Assembly: GCF_040546765.1 (NCBI RefSeq)
Contig: NZ_JBEPOK010000001.1
Span: 3,968,001-4,032,000 of the forward strand
Source of the DNA: Arthrobacter sp. OAP107
Lineage (GTDB): Bacteria; Actinomycetota; Actinomycetes; Actinomycetales; Micrococcaceae
Direction of reading: 5' to 3'
Length of the DNA stretch: 64,000 nucleotides
Part shown: positions 1 through 8,140 of the stretch, piece after piece
Layout: each line of letters starts with the position of its first letter
Position numbering within the stretch: position 1 is the stretch's first letter
The notes under the pieces: generated by a model
Database searches by the model: none
Told to the model about the DNA's origin: nothing
What the model saw: the letters and a program-made list of their open reading frames with translations, nothing else
Translations under genes and position numbers: made by a program

Positions 1-1
1 G

Positions 2-1474
2 CCTTTCGAGCGCTACGCCCTCACCCAGAAACTCGGACAGGCCCACTTCCTGCCGGGCCTCACCACCACTCTGGCCGGATTCAACGGCATCTTCCCGGGC
101 CCCACCATCCGGGCCAAGCAGGGCACCAGGATCGAGGTCCGGATCCGCAACGCGTTCCCGCAGCAGGGCCTGGTCCAGCCCGGGCCGTTCAGCACGTCCA
201 CCCACCTGCACGGCTCGGCGTCGCTGCCCCAATACGACGGATATGCCAATGACATTACCGTTTCCGGTTTCTTCAAGAATTACCACTACCCCAACAGGCA
301 GACGGCGCGGACGCTTTGGTACCACGACCACAAGCACCACATCACCGCCCAGAATGTGTATTCGGGACTGGCGGCGTTCTACCCGATGTCCGACCGGTTT
401 GAGAAGGCGCAGCTGCCACAGGGCGAGTTCGACGTCCCACTGATGCTTTCCGACGCGCTGTTCCAGTCGGACGGCTCACTCGGCTACAACGACAACGGCC
501 AAAAGGGGCTCTGGGGCGACATCATCCTGGTCAACGGGGTGCCGTGGCCCACCATGAAGGTCAAGCCGCGTATCTACCGCTTCCGCGTGCTCGACGCCTC
601 GATCTCACGCTCCTACCGGCCCACCCTCTCCAACGGTGAACCCGTCTACATCGTGGCCACCGACGCCGGGCTGACGCCGGTGGTCCAGGCCGTGTCGTCA
701 TGGCGGATGGGCACCGCGGAGCGCACCGAGATCCTGATCGACTTCCGCAAGTACAAGCCCGGGCAGACCGTCGACCTGCGGAACCTCAGCAACAAGAACA
801 ACATCGACTTTGCCAACACGAACAAGATCATGCGCTTCCAGGTGGTCGCCGATTCGGGCTCCGGGGCAGGGTCCATCTCCGCCATACCGTCGAGGCTGGA
901 CAACGGGGGATCGCCCACCGCGTCCCGGGGTGGGCTCGACACGATGAGCCTGACCCCGCAGATGGCCACGGTGAAGAGGCAGCTCAGGTTCGAGCGCCAG
1001 AACGGCCAGTGGACCATCAACGGGGTCATCTGGGACGACATTGAGAGGTCCGGGTTCACCAAGCTGTTCGGCAATCCGCAGCCCTTCGCCATCGAGCAGT
1101 GGACCATCATCAACCAGTCCGGAGGATGGTTCCACCCGGTGCACATCCACCTGATCGACGCCAAAATCATCGCCCGCAACACCAACGGCGGCAAACCGTT
1201 CGCGTGGGAGCTCGGGCCCAAGGACGTCTTCTACGCCGGGGAGAACGAGTCGATCACCACACTGATGCAGTTCGATGCGACGGCGCAGGAGGGAGGGCGG
1301 TACATGATCCACTGCCACAACCTGGTGCACGAGGACCACGACATGATGGTTCAGTACGCGCTGGCCAATCTGCGGACCAACGACCCCATCACCGCCGACC
1401 CGCCCAAGCGCGACACCCTGCCGGCGAACGCCTTCCCGCCGGTCTACCGGCCGCTGTTCCCGCCGGGGACGTGA
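2..1474 (+). CDS. Multicopper oxidase (CotA/bilirubin oxidase type), 5' end outside window
   Basis: The reading frame is open from base 2 to a TGA at 1472-1474, so the N-terminus lies outside the window. All four copper-binding clusters of the multicopper oxidase family are visible: HLHG and WYHDHKHH in the first third, then HPVHIHL and the C-terminal HCHNLVHEDHDMM, which combines type 1 and type 3 ligands. Such enzymes oxidise phenols, bilirubin or metal ions and reduce oxygen to water, and they are usually exported. The domain pattern is that of three-domain CotA-like laccases rather than two-domain small laccases. The natural substrate cannot be told from sequence, and any signal peptide is off the window. 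Confidence 0.93.
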   Translation, partial: PFERYALTQKLGQAHFLPGLTTTLAGFNGIFPGPTIRAKQGTRIEVRIRNAFPQQGLVQPGPFSTSTHLHGSASLPQYDGYANDITVSGFFKNYHYPNRQTARTLWYHDHKHHITAQNVYSGLAAFYPMSDRFEKAQLPQGEFDVPLMLSDALFQSDGSLGYNDNGQKGLWGDIILVNGVPWPTMKVKPRIYRFRVLDASISRSYRPTLSNGEPVYIVATDAGLTPVVQAVSSWRMGTAERTEILIDFRKYKPGQTVDLRNLSNKNNIDFANTNKIMRFQVVADSGSGAGSISAIPSRLDNGGSPTASRGGLDTMSLTPQMATVKRQLRFERQNGQWTINGVIWDDIERSGFTKLFGNPQPFAIEQWTIINQSGGWFHPVHIHLIDAKIIARNTNGGKPFAWELGPKDVFYAGENESITTLMQFDATAQEGGRYMIHCHNLVHEDHDMMVQYALANLRTNDPITADPPKRDTLPANAFPPVYRPLFPPGT

Positions 1475-1624
1475 CCTGGCTCCGTGGCGCTGGGACAAAG
1501 CCGCAGACAACGTCACCCCCGCGCCTTACAATGGGCATCCACAGGCAGGTGCGCGGGCGCTCCTGCTTCGTTCGTGGACGGTGCAACCCCGGCCTGGACG
1601 GATCATGAATGGGGATGACTGATC

Positions 1625-2338
1625 ATGAGCGACGGCGCACCTGACTCCGGACCGGAACCCCACGCCGTCCCGCCGCGTAAGCCGTCCAGTCCCCCACGCG
1701 TCGGGTCAGGCAGGGAAAGTACGACGGCGGCCAACGGGCCGCCTGCCCCGCCCACCATGGCGGTGGCCAGCAGGGAGGAAAGTCCCGCGCCGGCGCTCGA
1801 CAACTATGCCGGGTTCATCGCGCGGCTGGACGCCGCGGCCGGCAGGCTCACTCCGCGGCGGGATGCCCTGGCCACTGCCCTCGGGGCTGCGGAACTTCTC
1901 CTCGCCCAGAACCAGACCGGGCTCGAGCTGTGGGGCCAGCGCCTCTCGCTCATCAGCCAGCTCCTGGCCCGGCACAGCGGAGCACATGAGGCGCGGAGAT
2001 ACGGCACCCTCCGGGAACTCCATGACGTTGCAGCCAAGATGGAGCGGATGTTCACCAGCCGCACACAGCGAATCCAGGATGTCTGCCATTCGATCAGGGA
2101 ACGCCGGGACCAAATCAACACGTCGCTGTTCGAACTGGAGAAAAGCAGGGTCAAGCTGACGTCGTCCCGGATGCTCGCGCTGGAGAGGGAAAACCTCCGC
2201 AAGGTGGCCGATGATCTGTCCCTCTCTCCGGAGGGCACCGGCCTCGGTTTCCCCGATCCGGACCTTCGGGAAAGCCTTCGGGAAGCGCGCCAGGCAATCA
2301 TTCTGGCCGAAGCCCTGCTCGAAGTGAAAGGGAACTGA
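1625..2338 (+). CDS. Hypothetical protein with helical, coiled-coil-like C-terminal half
   Basis: A 237-aa protein. The first 55 residues are rich in Pro, Ser and Ala and look disordered. Residues about 60-235 are strongly helical with charged heptad-like stretches. No signal peptide, membrane span or catalytic motif is visible and I do not recognise the family. The ATG at 1625 is the first in frame. Only two bases separate its TGA from the ATG of the next gene, so the two are very probably one transcript and possibly one complex, with the second member in the membrane. Confidence 0.7.
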   Translation: MSDGAPDSGPEPHAVPPRKPSSPPRVGSGRESTTAANGPPAPPTMAVASREESPAPALDNYAGFIARLDAAAGRLTPRRDALATALGAAELLLAQNQTGLELWGQRLSLISQLLARHSGAHEARRYGTLRELHDVAAKMERMFTSRTQRIQDVCHSIRERRDQINTSLFELEKSRVKLTSSRMLALERENLRKVADDLSLSPEGTGLGFPDPDLRESLREARQAIILAEALLEVKGN

Positions 2339-2340
2339 TC

Positions 2341-2913
2341 ATGCCAAGGATCCAATCCCGGGAAGTCTGCAGCTTCACCTCCAAGCAATGGAGCGGCAGG
2401 CCCGCCGAGGGCGCGGGCGCCACGTTCGGCGGGTTTTCCGTCATCGGCTTCGTCATGTGTCTGCTGCTGATGACCTTCACACCTGCCCTGAGGGATGTCG
2501 GCGCCACGATGCTGTTCGTTGCGGGCTTCGCCACGGCGTTCACGGTCCTGGCCATCATCGGCAGGAGCTCGAGCGAGCGGACGTACCTGCAGCGGCTGAC
2601 CGGCGCTGTCAATGAGGTGATTCTTGAACTGACGGCGGACCGGACGAACCAGCTCTCGCCTGATGGCCTCCGCTCACTCCTCGTGGACGGCGGCGGCCTC
2701 CCGCTGCTGGTGAACGGGGTGTCCGGCCTGCACCTGAAGGCGGTCCGGCAGCCCGCCCCCAAGCCGAAGCAGAACGGCAAGCCGAAGGCGGACGTGGTCA
2801 CCACGACGCGGATCGTCATCGCGGCCACCCCACCGGACTACGGCATCCGCAGCTTCGACCGGCTCCTCGACACCGCGACCACGGACCCCGGCTTCAATTC
2901 GGCCGCCCCGTAG
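2341..2913 (+). CDS. Hypothetical membrane protein, partner of the preceding gene
   Basis: A 190-aa protein with two adjacent hydrophobic segments at about residues 31-48 and 54-73, followed by a soluble C-terminal domain of about 115 residues containing a Pro/Lys-rich stretch near residues 138-150. This resembles a membrane hairpin with a cytoplasmic tail. The family is not recognised. It starts two bases after the upstream gene stops, which implies translational coupling. Downstream lies a 63-bp palindromic repeat and then a convergent permease gene. Confidence 0.68.
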   Translation: MPRIQSREVCSFTSKQWSGRPAEGAGATFGGFSVIGFVMCLLLMTFTPALRDVGATMLFVAGFATAFTVLAIIGRSSSERTYLQRLTGAVNEVILELTADRTNQLSPDGLRSLLVDGGGLPLLVNGVSGLHLKAVRQPAPKPKQNGKPKADVVTTTRIVIAATPPDYGIRSFDRLLDTATTDPGFNSAAP

Positions 2914-2946
2914 GCCGCAACACCTCGACTAGGGCCCGCCCCCGCG

Positions 2947-3009
2947 CAACGCGGGGTCACTTAGAGCCCAATGTGGGGCCTTCATTGGGCGCTAAGTGAC
3001 CCCGTGTTG
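2947..3009. repeat. 63-bp palindromic intergenic repeat, copy 1
   Basis: Two arms of about 26 bases beginning CAACGCGGGGTCACTTAG and ending CTAAGTGACCCCGTGTTG surround a loop containing GGGGCCT. The same element with the same 63-base length occurs at 22786-22848. It lies between convergent genes (stops at 2913 on + and 3037 on -). There is no T-tract, so it reads as a REP/BIME-like interspersed palindrome, although the hairpin could still stop transcription or protect RNA ends. Confidence 0.85.
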
Positions 3010-3036
3010 ATGTGGGGGCGGACGGAAAAGGAGAGC

Positions 3037-4467
3037 TCAGTCGATGAGCACCGGTGGCTCGGCGCGTTCCGGAGACTGAGCGCGGTCCGCGGACACGACG
3101 CCCACCGGAGCCCCGGCGGAACGGTGGTGCAGCCAGTTGGCCACCGCCAGGAGGGCGACGAGGCCGAACGTGCTCAGGAGCTGGGGACGGGAGTCCTCGC
3201 CAATGAAGCCCACCGTGAAAATGGCCGCGAGGATGAGCAGGCCAAGGCCCGTCAGCCAGGGGAAGCCAGCCATCCGCAGCGGAAGGGCAATGCCGTCCCG
3301 GTCCGCGCGGAGGCGCAGTGCCAGCTGGGCGAGCAGGGCGGAGGTCCACACCAGCAGGGACGTCGAACCCACGATGTTCAGCAGGAGGGGAAGCACCTTC
3401 TCCGGAAAGGCCACCTCAAGCACGGCCGTGACGACGCCGAAGGAGACGCTGGCAAGTACGGCGACCACCGGGACGCGGGCCTTGGACAGGGAGGCGAGGA
3501 CGCGCGGCGCTTCACCGCGTTCTGCGAGGGAGAACGCCATCCGGGACGCCCCGTAGAGGTTGGCGTTGAGGGCGGAGAGCAGTGCCGCGACGGCAACGAA
3601 GGTGATGGCGGTGGCTGCGCCGGGCATGCCTGCGGCATCCAGGACGGCAGCGAAGGGGCTCTTCAGGCCGGCCGATCCCACGGGAACCACGGCCGCGATG
3701 ATGAAGATCGCACCGATGTAGAAGATGAGGATGCGCCACAGGACGGTGCGGACGGCCTTGCCGACGCTGCGGGCAGGATCCTTGGTCTCGGCTGCGGCCA
3801 CGGAGACAATCTCTGTGCCGCCGAAGGCGAAAGCCACCACGAAGAGCGCCGTGGCGATCCCGGCGAAACCGTGCGGAGCGAAGTCGCCACCGGTGAAGGT
3901 GGCCAGGCCCGGCGACGCGACGCCCGGCAGCCAGCCGAAGAGGAGGGCGGCGCCGATGAGCAGGAAGCCGATGATTGCGGCCACCTTGAGCAGCGCGAAC
4001 CAGAACTCGAATTCGCCGAAGTTCTTCACCTGGGTGAGGTTCACGGCGGTGAGCACCGCGATGAATATGAAGGCCATCAGCCATACCGGCAGGGCAGGGA
4101 AAATCGTGGCAAGCAGGCCCGCCGCACCGAGCGCTTCAGCCGCGATGACCACCACCAGCTGCAGCCACCAGAGCCAGCCCACCGTGGCACCGGCCACGGG
4201 CCCGAAGGCCCGGGCGGTATAGACGGAGAAGGCGCCGCTGTCCGGGTTGGCGGCGGCCATCTCACCAAGGGCCCACATCACCAGGATGATGAGGGTGCCG
4301 GCCACCAGGTAGGAGATCAGCACGGCCGGGCCGGCGGCCTGGATGCCGGCGCCCGAACCGATAAAGAGTCCCGCGCCGATGGCGCTCCCGAGTCCCATCA
4401 TTGTGAGCTGGCGGGGTTTGAGGGCGGCGCCAAGCGCCGGGGCAGACGTCATTGTCCGTTGTTCCAT
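3037..4467 (-). CDS. APC-superfamily amino acid permease
   Basis: A 476-aa integral membrane protein with about 12 hydrophobic segments. The N-terminus carries the amino acid transporter signature (GLGSAIGAGLFIGSG, about residues 26-40), typical of the AroP/CycA/GabP group of proton-coupled amino acid importers. The ATG at 4467 is preceded by AGAGGA at a good distance. The gene is followed 83 bases upstream on the same strand side by an aminotransferase, and beyond that by an Lrp regulator and a ThDP enzyme. This suggests uptake of the amino acid that those enzymes process. The substrate, possibly aromatic or branched, is inferred only. Confidence 0.9.
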   Translation of the reverse strand: MEQRTMTSAPALGAALKPRQLTMMGLGSAIGAGLFIGSGAGIQAAGPAVLISYLVAGTLIILVMWALGEMAAANPDSGAFSVYTARAFGPVAGATVGWLWWLQLVVVIAAEALGAAGLLATIFPALPVWLMAFIFIAVLTAVNLTQVKNFGEFEFWFALLKVAAIIGFLLIGAALLFGWLPGVASPGLATFTGGDFAPHGFAGIATALFVVAFAFGGTEIVSVAAAETKDPARSVGKAVRTVLWRILIFYIGAIFIIAAVVPVGSAGLKSPFAAVLDAAGMPGAATAITFVAVAALLSALNANLYGASRMAFSLAERGEAPRVLASLSKARVPVVAVLASVSFGVVTAVLEVAFPEKVLPLLLNIVGSTSLLVWTSALLAQLALRLRADRDGIALPLRMAGFPWLTGLGLLILAAIFTVGFIGEDSRPQLLSTFGLVALLAVANWLHHRSAGAPVGVVSADRAQSPERAEPPVLID

Positions 4468-4550
4468 GAAGAGTCCTCTGGGTTGTCTGTCGAACAGGTA
4501 GAGATCGAACGGTAAGAGTGGGACGGGTAAGGGTGGAACGGATAGGGGGT

Positions 4551-5660
4551 TCAGGCCGCCTGGGCTGCCAGGACGGCTGTCATGACTTGGAGCACGCGGT
4601 CGTTGGAGGCGGGGTCGGCAACGGTGATCCGGACGCCGTCGCCCTGGTAGGCGCGCACCATGATGTCCGCCTGGTCGAATGCGGCCACGAGCCTCGCCCG
4701 GAGGTCATCGTCGGCCCGGACCCACAGGAAGTTGCCCTGGCTCGGCTGCAGCTTCCAGCCCTGGGCCTCCAGCTGTGCGGCCAACCGCGAGCGCTCTTGC
4801 TTGACGACGGCGACCCTTGCCTGCATCTCGTCCGTCGCGTCCAGCGAGGCGATGGCAGCCTTCTGGGCCAGGGCCGTCACGGCGAACGGGATGGCGGTCC
4901 GGCGCAGTCCCTCGGCGATCGCCGGCGCGGCCACGGCGTAGCCCACGCGCAGGCCGGCGAGTCCGTAGGCCTTCGAGAAGGTGCGGAGGATGCACACGTT
5001 GGGGAACTCAGGGTAGAGCGCCAGCGAGTCAGGCCCGCTGCCCGCCTCGGCGTATTCCACGTAGGCCTCGTCGATCACCACGAGGATGTCGGAGCGGACG
5101 GAGCGGAGGAACGCCTCAACGCGTTCATGGCTGATCGGGACGCCCGTCGGGTTGTTGGGGGTGCAGAGCAGGACAATCCTGGTCCGTTCGGTGACGGCTG
5201 CGGCCATGGCGTCGAGGTCGTGGCCCTCGGCGGCGTCCAGCGGGATGCGGACGGGCCGGGCGCCGGCCAGTTCAACCAGGATGGGGTAGGCCTCGAAGCT
5301 CCGCCACGCGAAGATCACTTCATCCCCGGCGTCGCAAAGGCCGGTGATGATCTGCTGCAGAACGCCGACGCTGCCGGGTCCCACTGCGATCTCTTCGGCG
5401 GTGACACCAAGGTGGCCGGCGATCCGTTCCCGGAGTTCGACGGCGGCCATGTCCGGGTAGCGGTTCATCCTGCCGGCCGCTTCGGCCACCGCGGCGGCTG
5501 CCGCGGGCAGGGGTTCGTAATGGCTTTCGTTGCTGGCGAGGGCCGCGATGTCCTCGCCGGCACTGCGCCGGCCCGGTACATAGGACGGGAGGCCGGAGAC
5601 CGCTGCACGCAGGGTGGGGTGCGCGGTCTCCGTGGCCATCAGTATCTGATCACTGGTCAT
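4551..5660 (-). CDS. PLP-dependent aminotransferase, class I/II (HisC/Pat-like)
   Basis: A 369-aa fold-type I aminotransferase. Visible motifs are the CTPNNPTG loop, the VIDEAYVEY aspartate/tyrosine segment and the Schiff-base lysine in RTFSKAYGLAGLRVGY, with the phosphate-binding region before RVGYA. Sequence style is that of histidinol-phosphate or aromatic aminotransferases (HisC/Pat). Because it sits with an amino acid permease, an Lrp regulator and a ThDP-dependent enzyme and not in a his operon, a catabolic aromatic aminotransferase is more likely than histidine synthesis. No clear Shine-Dalgarno precedes ATG 5660; ATG 5639 is an alternative start. Confidence 0.85.
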   Translation of the reverse strand: MTSDQILMATETAHPTLRAAVSGLPSYVPGRRSAGEDIAALASNESHYEPLPAAAAAVAEAAGRMNRYPDMAAVELRERIAGHLGVTAEEIAVGPGSVGVLQQIITGLCDAGDEVIFAWRSFEAYPILVELAGARPVRIPLDAAEGHDLDAMAAAVTERTRIVLLCTPNNPTGVPISHERVEAFLRSVRSDILVVIDEAYVEYAEAGSGPDSLALYPEFPNVCILRTFSKAYGLAGLRVGYAVAAPAIAEGLRRTAIPFAVTALAQKAAIASLDATDEMQARVAVVKQERSRLAAQLEAQGWKLQPSQGNFLWVRADDDLRARLVAAFDQADIMVRAYQGDGVRITVADPASNDRVLQVMTAVLAAQAA

Positions 5661-5692
5661 GGGTCTAGATCATGGAAGTGACCCGGGCCACA

Positions 5693-5710
5693 TTGCAAGA
5701 TACTCTGGAT
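5693..5710. promoter_or_regulatory. Candidate Lrp-type site between aminotransferase and regulator
   Basis: The sequence TTGCAAGATACTCTGG lies in the divergent promoter region of the aminotransferase and the Lrp gene. A similar string, TTGCAGTATCTCCAG, occurs at 6291-6305 upstream of the ThDP enzyme. The resemblance suggests a shared regulator site, but it is partial and could be chance. Confidence 0.3.
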
Positions 5711-5753
5711 GCCTTGGGACTTTTGCTCAACTTCTATCGTCTGTGGTGAAAAT

Positions 5754-6257
5754 ATGACCATCCCCACTCCCCGCACCTTCGATTCCCTGGACGCCAGGAT
5801 CATCCTCGCCCTAGACAAGGACCCGGAAGCCAGTGCCCTGGCTCTTTCCCGGACGCTCGGCGTCGCGCGGAACACCGTGCACGCGCGCCTGGCTAAGCTG
5901 GAGAGCGGCGGCGCCCTCAGGTCCTTCAGCCGCAGGCTGGACCCGGCGGCTCTGGGCTACGGCCTGCTGGCCTTCCTCTCCCTGGCCATCAGCCAGGCCC
6001 GCGCCAAATCAGTGGAAAGCGGACTCGAAGCGATTCCGGAGGTCATCGAGGTGCATGCCACCACGGGAGACGCGGACCTCATGGCCAAGGTGGTGGCCCG
6101 GGATACGGCCGATCTCTACCGCATCACCAACCAGATCCTGGAAATCGACGGGATCCAGCGGACCAGCACCGCCATCTCCGTCGTGGAGCTCATGCCGCCC
6201 CGCTATGACGGCCTGCTGGCCCGGCTGTCACAGCAGGAGAACCGCCAGCCCGGCTAG
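5754..6257 (+). CDS. Lrp/AsnC family transcriptional regulator
   Basis: A 167-aa protein with an N-terminal winged helix-turn-helix (about residues 12-60, including LSRTLGVARNTVHARLAKLE) and a C-terminal RAM ligand-binding domain containing VHATTGDADLMAKVVA. Lrp proteins form dimers to octamers and sense amino acids. The ATG at 5754 gives the usual family N-terminus. It is transcribed divergently from the aminotransferase and lies upstream of the ThDP enzyme, so it most likely controls both in response to the substrate amino acid. Confidence 0.92.
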   Translation: MTIPTPRTFDSLDARIILALDKDPEASALALSRTLGVARNTVHARLAKLESGGALRSFSRRLDPAALGYGLLAFLSLAISQARAKSVESGLEAIPEVIEVHATTGDADLMAKVVARDTADLYRITNQILEIDGIQRTSTAISVVELMPPRYDGLLARLSQQENRQPG

Positions 6258-6378
6258 GGCATGGGTGATCTGCACCACGCTTGGGCATATTTGCAGTATC
6301 TCCAGTAACGAACTGCCAAAAATACCAACTCATATCCGGTCTCTTGCCAATAGCGGATCCAGATCCGACGATTCCTGC

Positions 6379-8064
6379 ATGACTTCTCTTACAGTGTCCG
6401 GCCGGGTGGCGCAGGTTCTCAGCAGCTATGTCAGTGATGTGTTCGGTGTGATGGGCAACGGAAACGTCTACTTCCTGGACGCCGCCGAGAAGGAGGGCCT
6501 CCGCTTCACCGCCGTACGCCACGAAGGTGCCGCCATCGCGGCGGCGGACGCCTACTACCGGGCATCCGGGCGGCTCGCGGCGGGGACCACCACCTACGGC
6601 CCCGGTTACACGAACGCCCTGACGGCCCTGGCGGAAGCGGTGCAGGCGCAGATCCCCGTGGTGCTCGTCACCGGGGACGCCCCGAGCAGCGGCGCCCGCC
6701 CCTGGGACGTGGACCAGGCGGCGATCGCCGCCGGTCTGGGCGCGGCAACCTTCACGGTCACCCGTGAGGCCGCCGGCTCCATCACGCAGGAAGCGGTGGA
6801 GTACGCACTTGCCCGGCGGACCGCCGTCGTCATTGCCGTTCCGTACGACCTGGCCGCCGTTGAGGCGGCGGACGAAGAGCTTCCCGCGCCGCCGGCGGCG
6901 GCTGCCGTGAGGGCCGACGCCGACGGCGGACTCGGCCGGGCGGCCGAACTGCTCGCCGGCGCGAAGCGGCCGCTCATCCTTGCCGGCCGCGGGGCGCACC
7001 TCGCCGGCGCCGGCCCCGAACTCCGGGAACTCGCCGACCGCCTCGGCGCGCTCACGGCCGGGACGGCATTGGCGCTGAACCTGCTGCAGGGCGAGGGCTA
7101 CCTCGGCGTCGCGGGCGGCTTCGGCACGGAGACTGCCGCCGGGCTCATGGGCGAGGCGGACGTGGTGCTCGTGGCGGGAGCAAGCCTGAGCCCCTTCACC
7201 ATGCGCTTCGGCCACCTGATCAGCCCGGACGCCACCGTGATCCAGATCGATGCCGCCCTGCAACCGACCAACCCGCGGGTGGACATGTTCGTCAGTGCGG
7301 ACGCGAAGGCTGCCGCGGGCCGGCTCCTCCGGCTGATGGACCATGCCGCTCCGTCTCAGTCGGCCCGGGCCAATGCATCGAAAGCCTGGCGCGCGGAAGC
7401 ACTCAAGCGCCTGGCCGAGGGACCCGGCCACCACCCCGGCAGCGCGGAGACCCCGGACGGCCGCCTTGACCCGCGGGCGCTGGCCACGGCACTGGATGCC
7501 GTCCTGCCGGAACGCCGCACCGTGGTCCAGGACGGCGGGCACTTCCTGGGCTGGGCACCCATGTACTGGCGCATCCCGCGGCCCCAGGACCTGGTAATGG
7601 TGGGCACCGCGTACCAGTCGATCGGGCTCGGCCTGGCCAGCGCAGTGGGGGTTTCCCGGGCCGTGGACGCGGGCAACACCCTGGTGCTGGCCGCGGGCGA
7701 CGGCGGATTCCTGATGGGCCTGTCCGACCTGGAGTCGCTCGTGGGCGCGGCGGCCAGCGCCGTCGTCGTGATTTACAACGACGCCGCCTACGGGGCCGAG
7801 ATCCATCAGTACGGCTCCCAGGGCCTGACCGAAAAGCCCATGCTGATCCCCGAGGTGGACTTCAGCGGGATTGCCCGCGCGATCGGGGCGGAATCCGCGA
7901 TCATCCGCAAGCTGTCGGACCTCTCCGCGCTCACGGACTGGATCGAGGCTGGCGCCAAGGGCACCTTCGTGGCCGACTGCCGCATCACCTCGAGCGTCCG
8001 CGCCCCGTGGCTGACCGAATGGATGCAGGCAAAAGAGGCTGAGAAGGAGAAGGTCGCCGGCTGA
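6379..8064 (+). CDS. Thiamine diphosphate-dependent enzyme (acetolactate synthase/2-oxoacid decarboxylase family)
   Basis: A 561-aa protein with the three-domain ThDP layout. The N-terminal pyrimidine-binding domain contains the catalytic glutamate in RHEGAAIAAADAYYR. A central domain follows, and the C-terminal pyrophosphate-binding domain has the motif GDGGFLMGLSDLESL with the metal-binding Asn in YNDAAYG. The ATG at 6379 fits the family N-terminus (MTSLTVSGRVAQVL); the frame is open further upstream but that part overlaps the Lrp gene. Family members are acetolactate synthases, benzoylformate, phenylpyruvate or indolepyruvate decarboxylases. With the aminotransferase and permease next door, 2-oxoacid decarboxylation is the favoured guess. 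Confidence 0.85.
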   Translation: MTSLTVSGRVAQVLSSYVSDVFGVMGNGNVYFLDAAEKEGLRFTAVRHEGAAIAAADAYYRASGRLAAGTTTYGPGYTNALTALAEAVQAQIPVVLVTGDAPSSGARPWDVDQAAIAAGLGAATFTVTREAAGSITQEAVEYALARRTAVVIAVPYDLAAVEAADEELPAPPAAAAVRADADGGLGRAAELLAGAKRPLILAGRGAHLAGAGPELRELADRLGALTAGTALALNLLQGEGYLGVAGGFGTETAAGLMGEADVVLVAGASLSPFTMRFGHLISPDATVIQIDAALQPTNPRVDMFVSADAKAAAGRLLRLMDHAAPSQSARANASKAWRAEALKRLAEGPGHHPGSAETPDGRLDPRALATALDAVLPERRTVVQDGGHFLGWAPMYWRIPRPQDLVMVGTAYQSIGLGLASAVGVSRAVDAGNTLVLAAGDGGFLMGLSDLESLVGAAASAVVVIYNDAAYGAEIHQYGSQGLTEKPMLIPEVDFSGIARAIGAESAIIRKLSDLSALTDWIEAGAKGTFVADCRITSSVRAPWLTEWMQAKEAEKEKVAG

Positions 8065-8140
8065 GGCCCGGGCCGCCACTGGCATCGACCGGCGCGCAGG
8101 CGTAGCGTCGGATTGAAGTCGGTCCTTTGAAGGAGCCGGG

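Noticed and set aside
2947..3009. Rho-independent terminator
   Set aside because: The palindrome has no T-run and recurs at 22786 with fixed 63-base length, so a repeat family is the better description, though termination is not excluded.
4551..5660. True histidinol-phosphate aminotransferase (hisC) of histidine synthesis
   Set aside because: No other his genes are near, and the neighbours are a permease, Lrp and ThDP enzyme; catabolic use is more likely.
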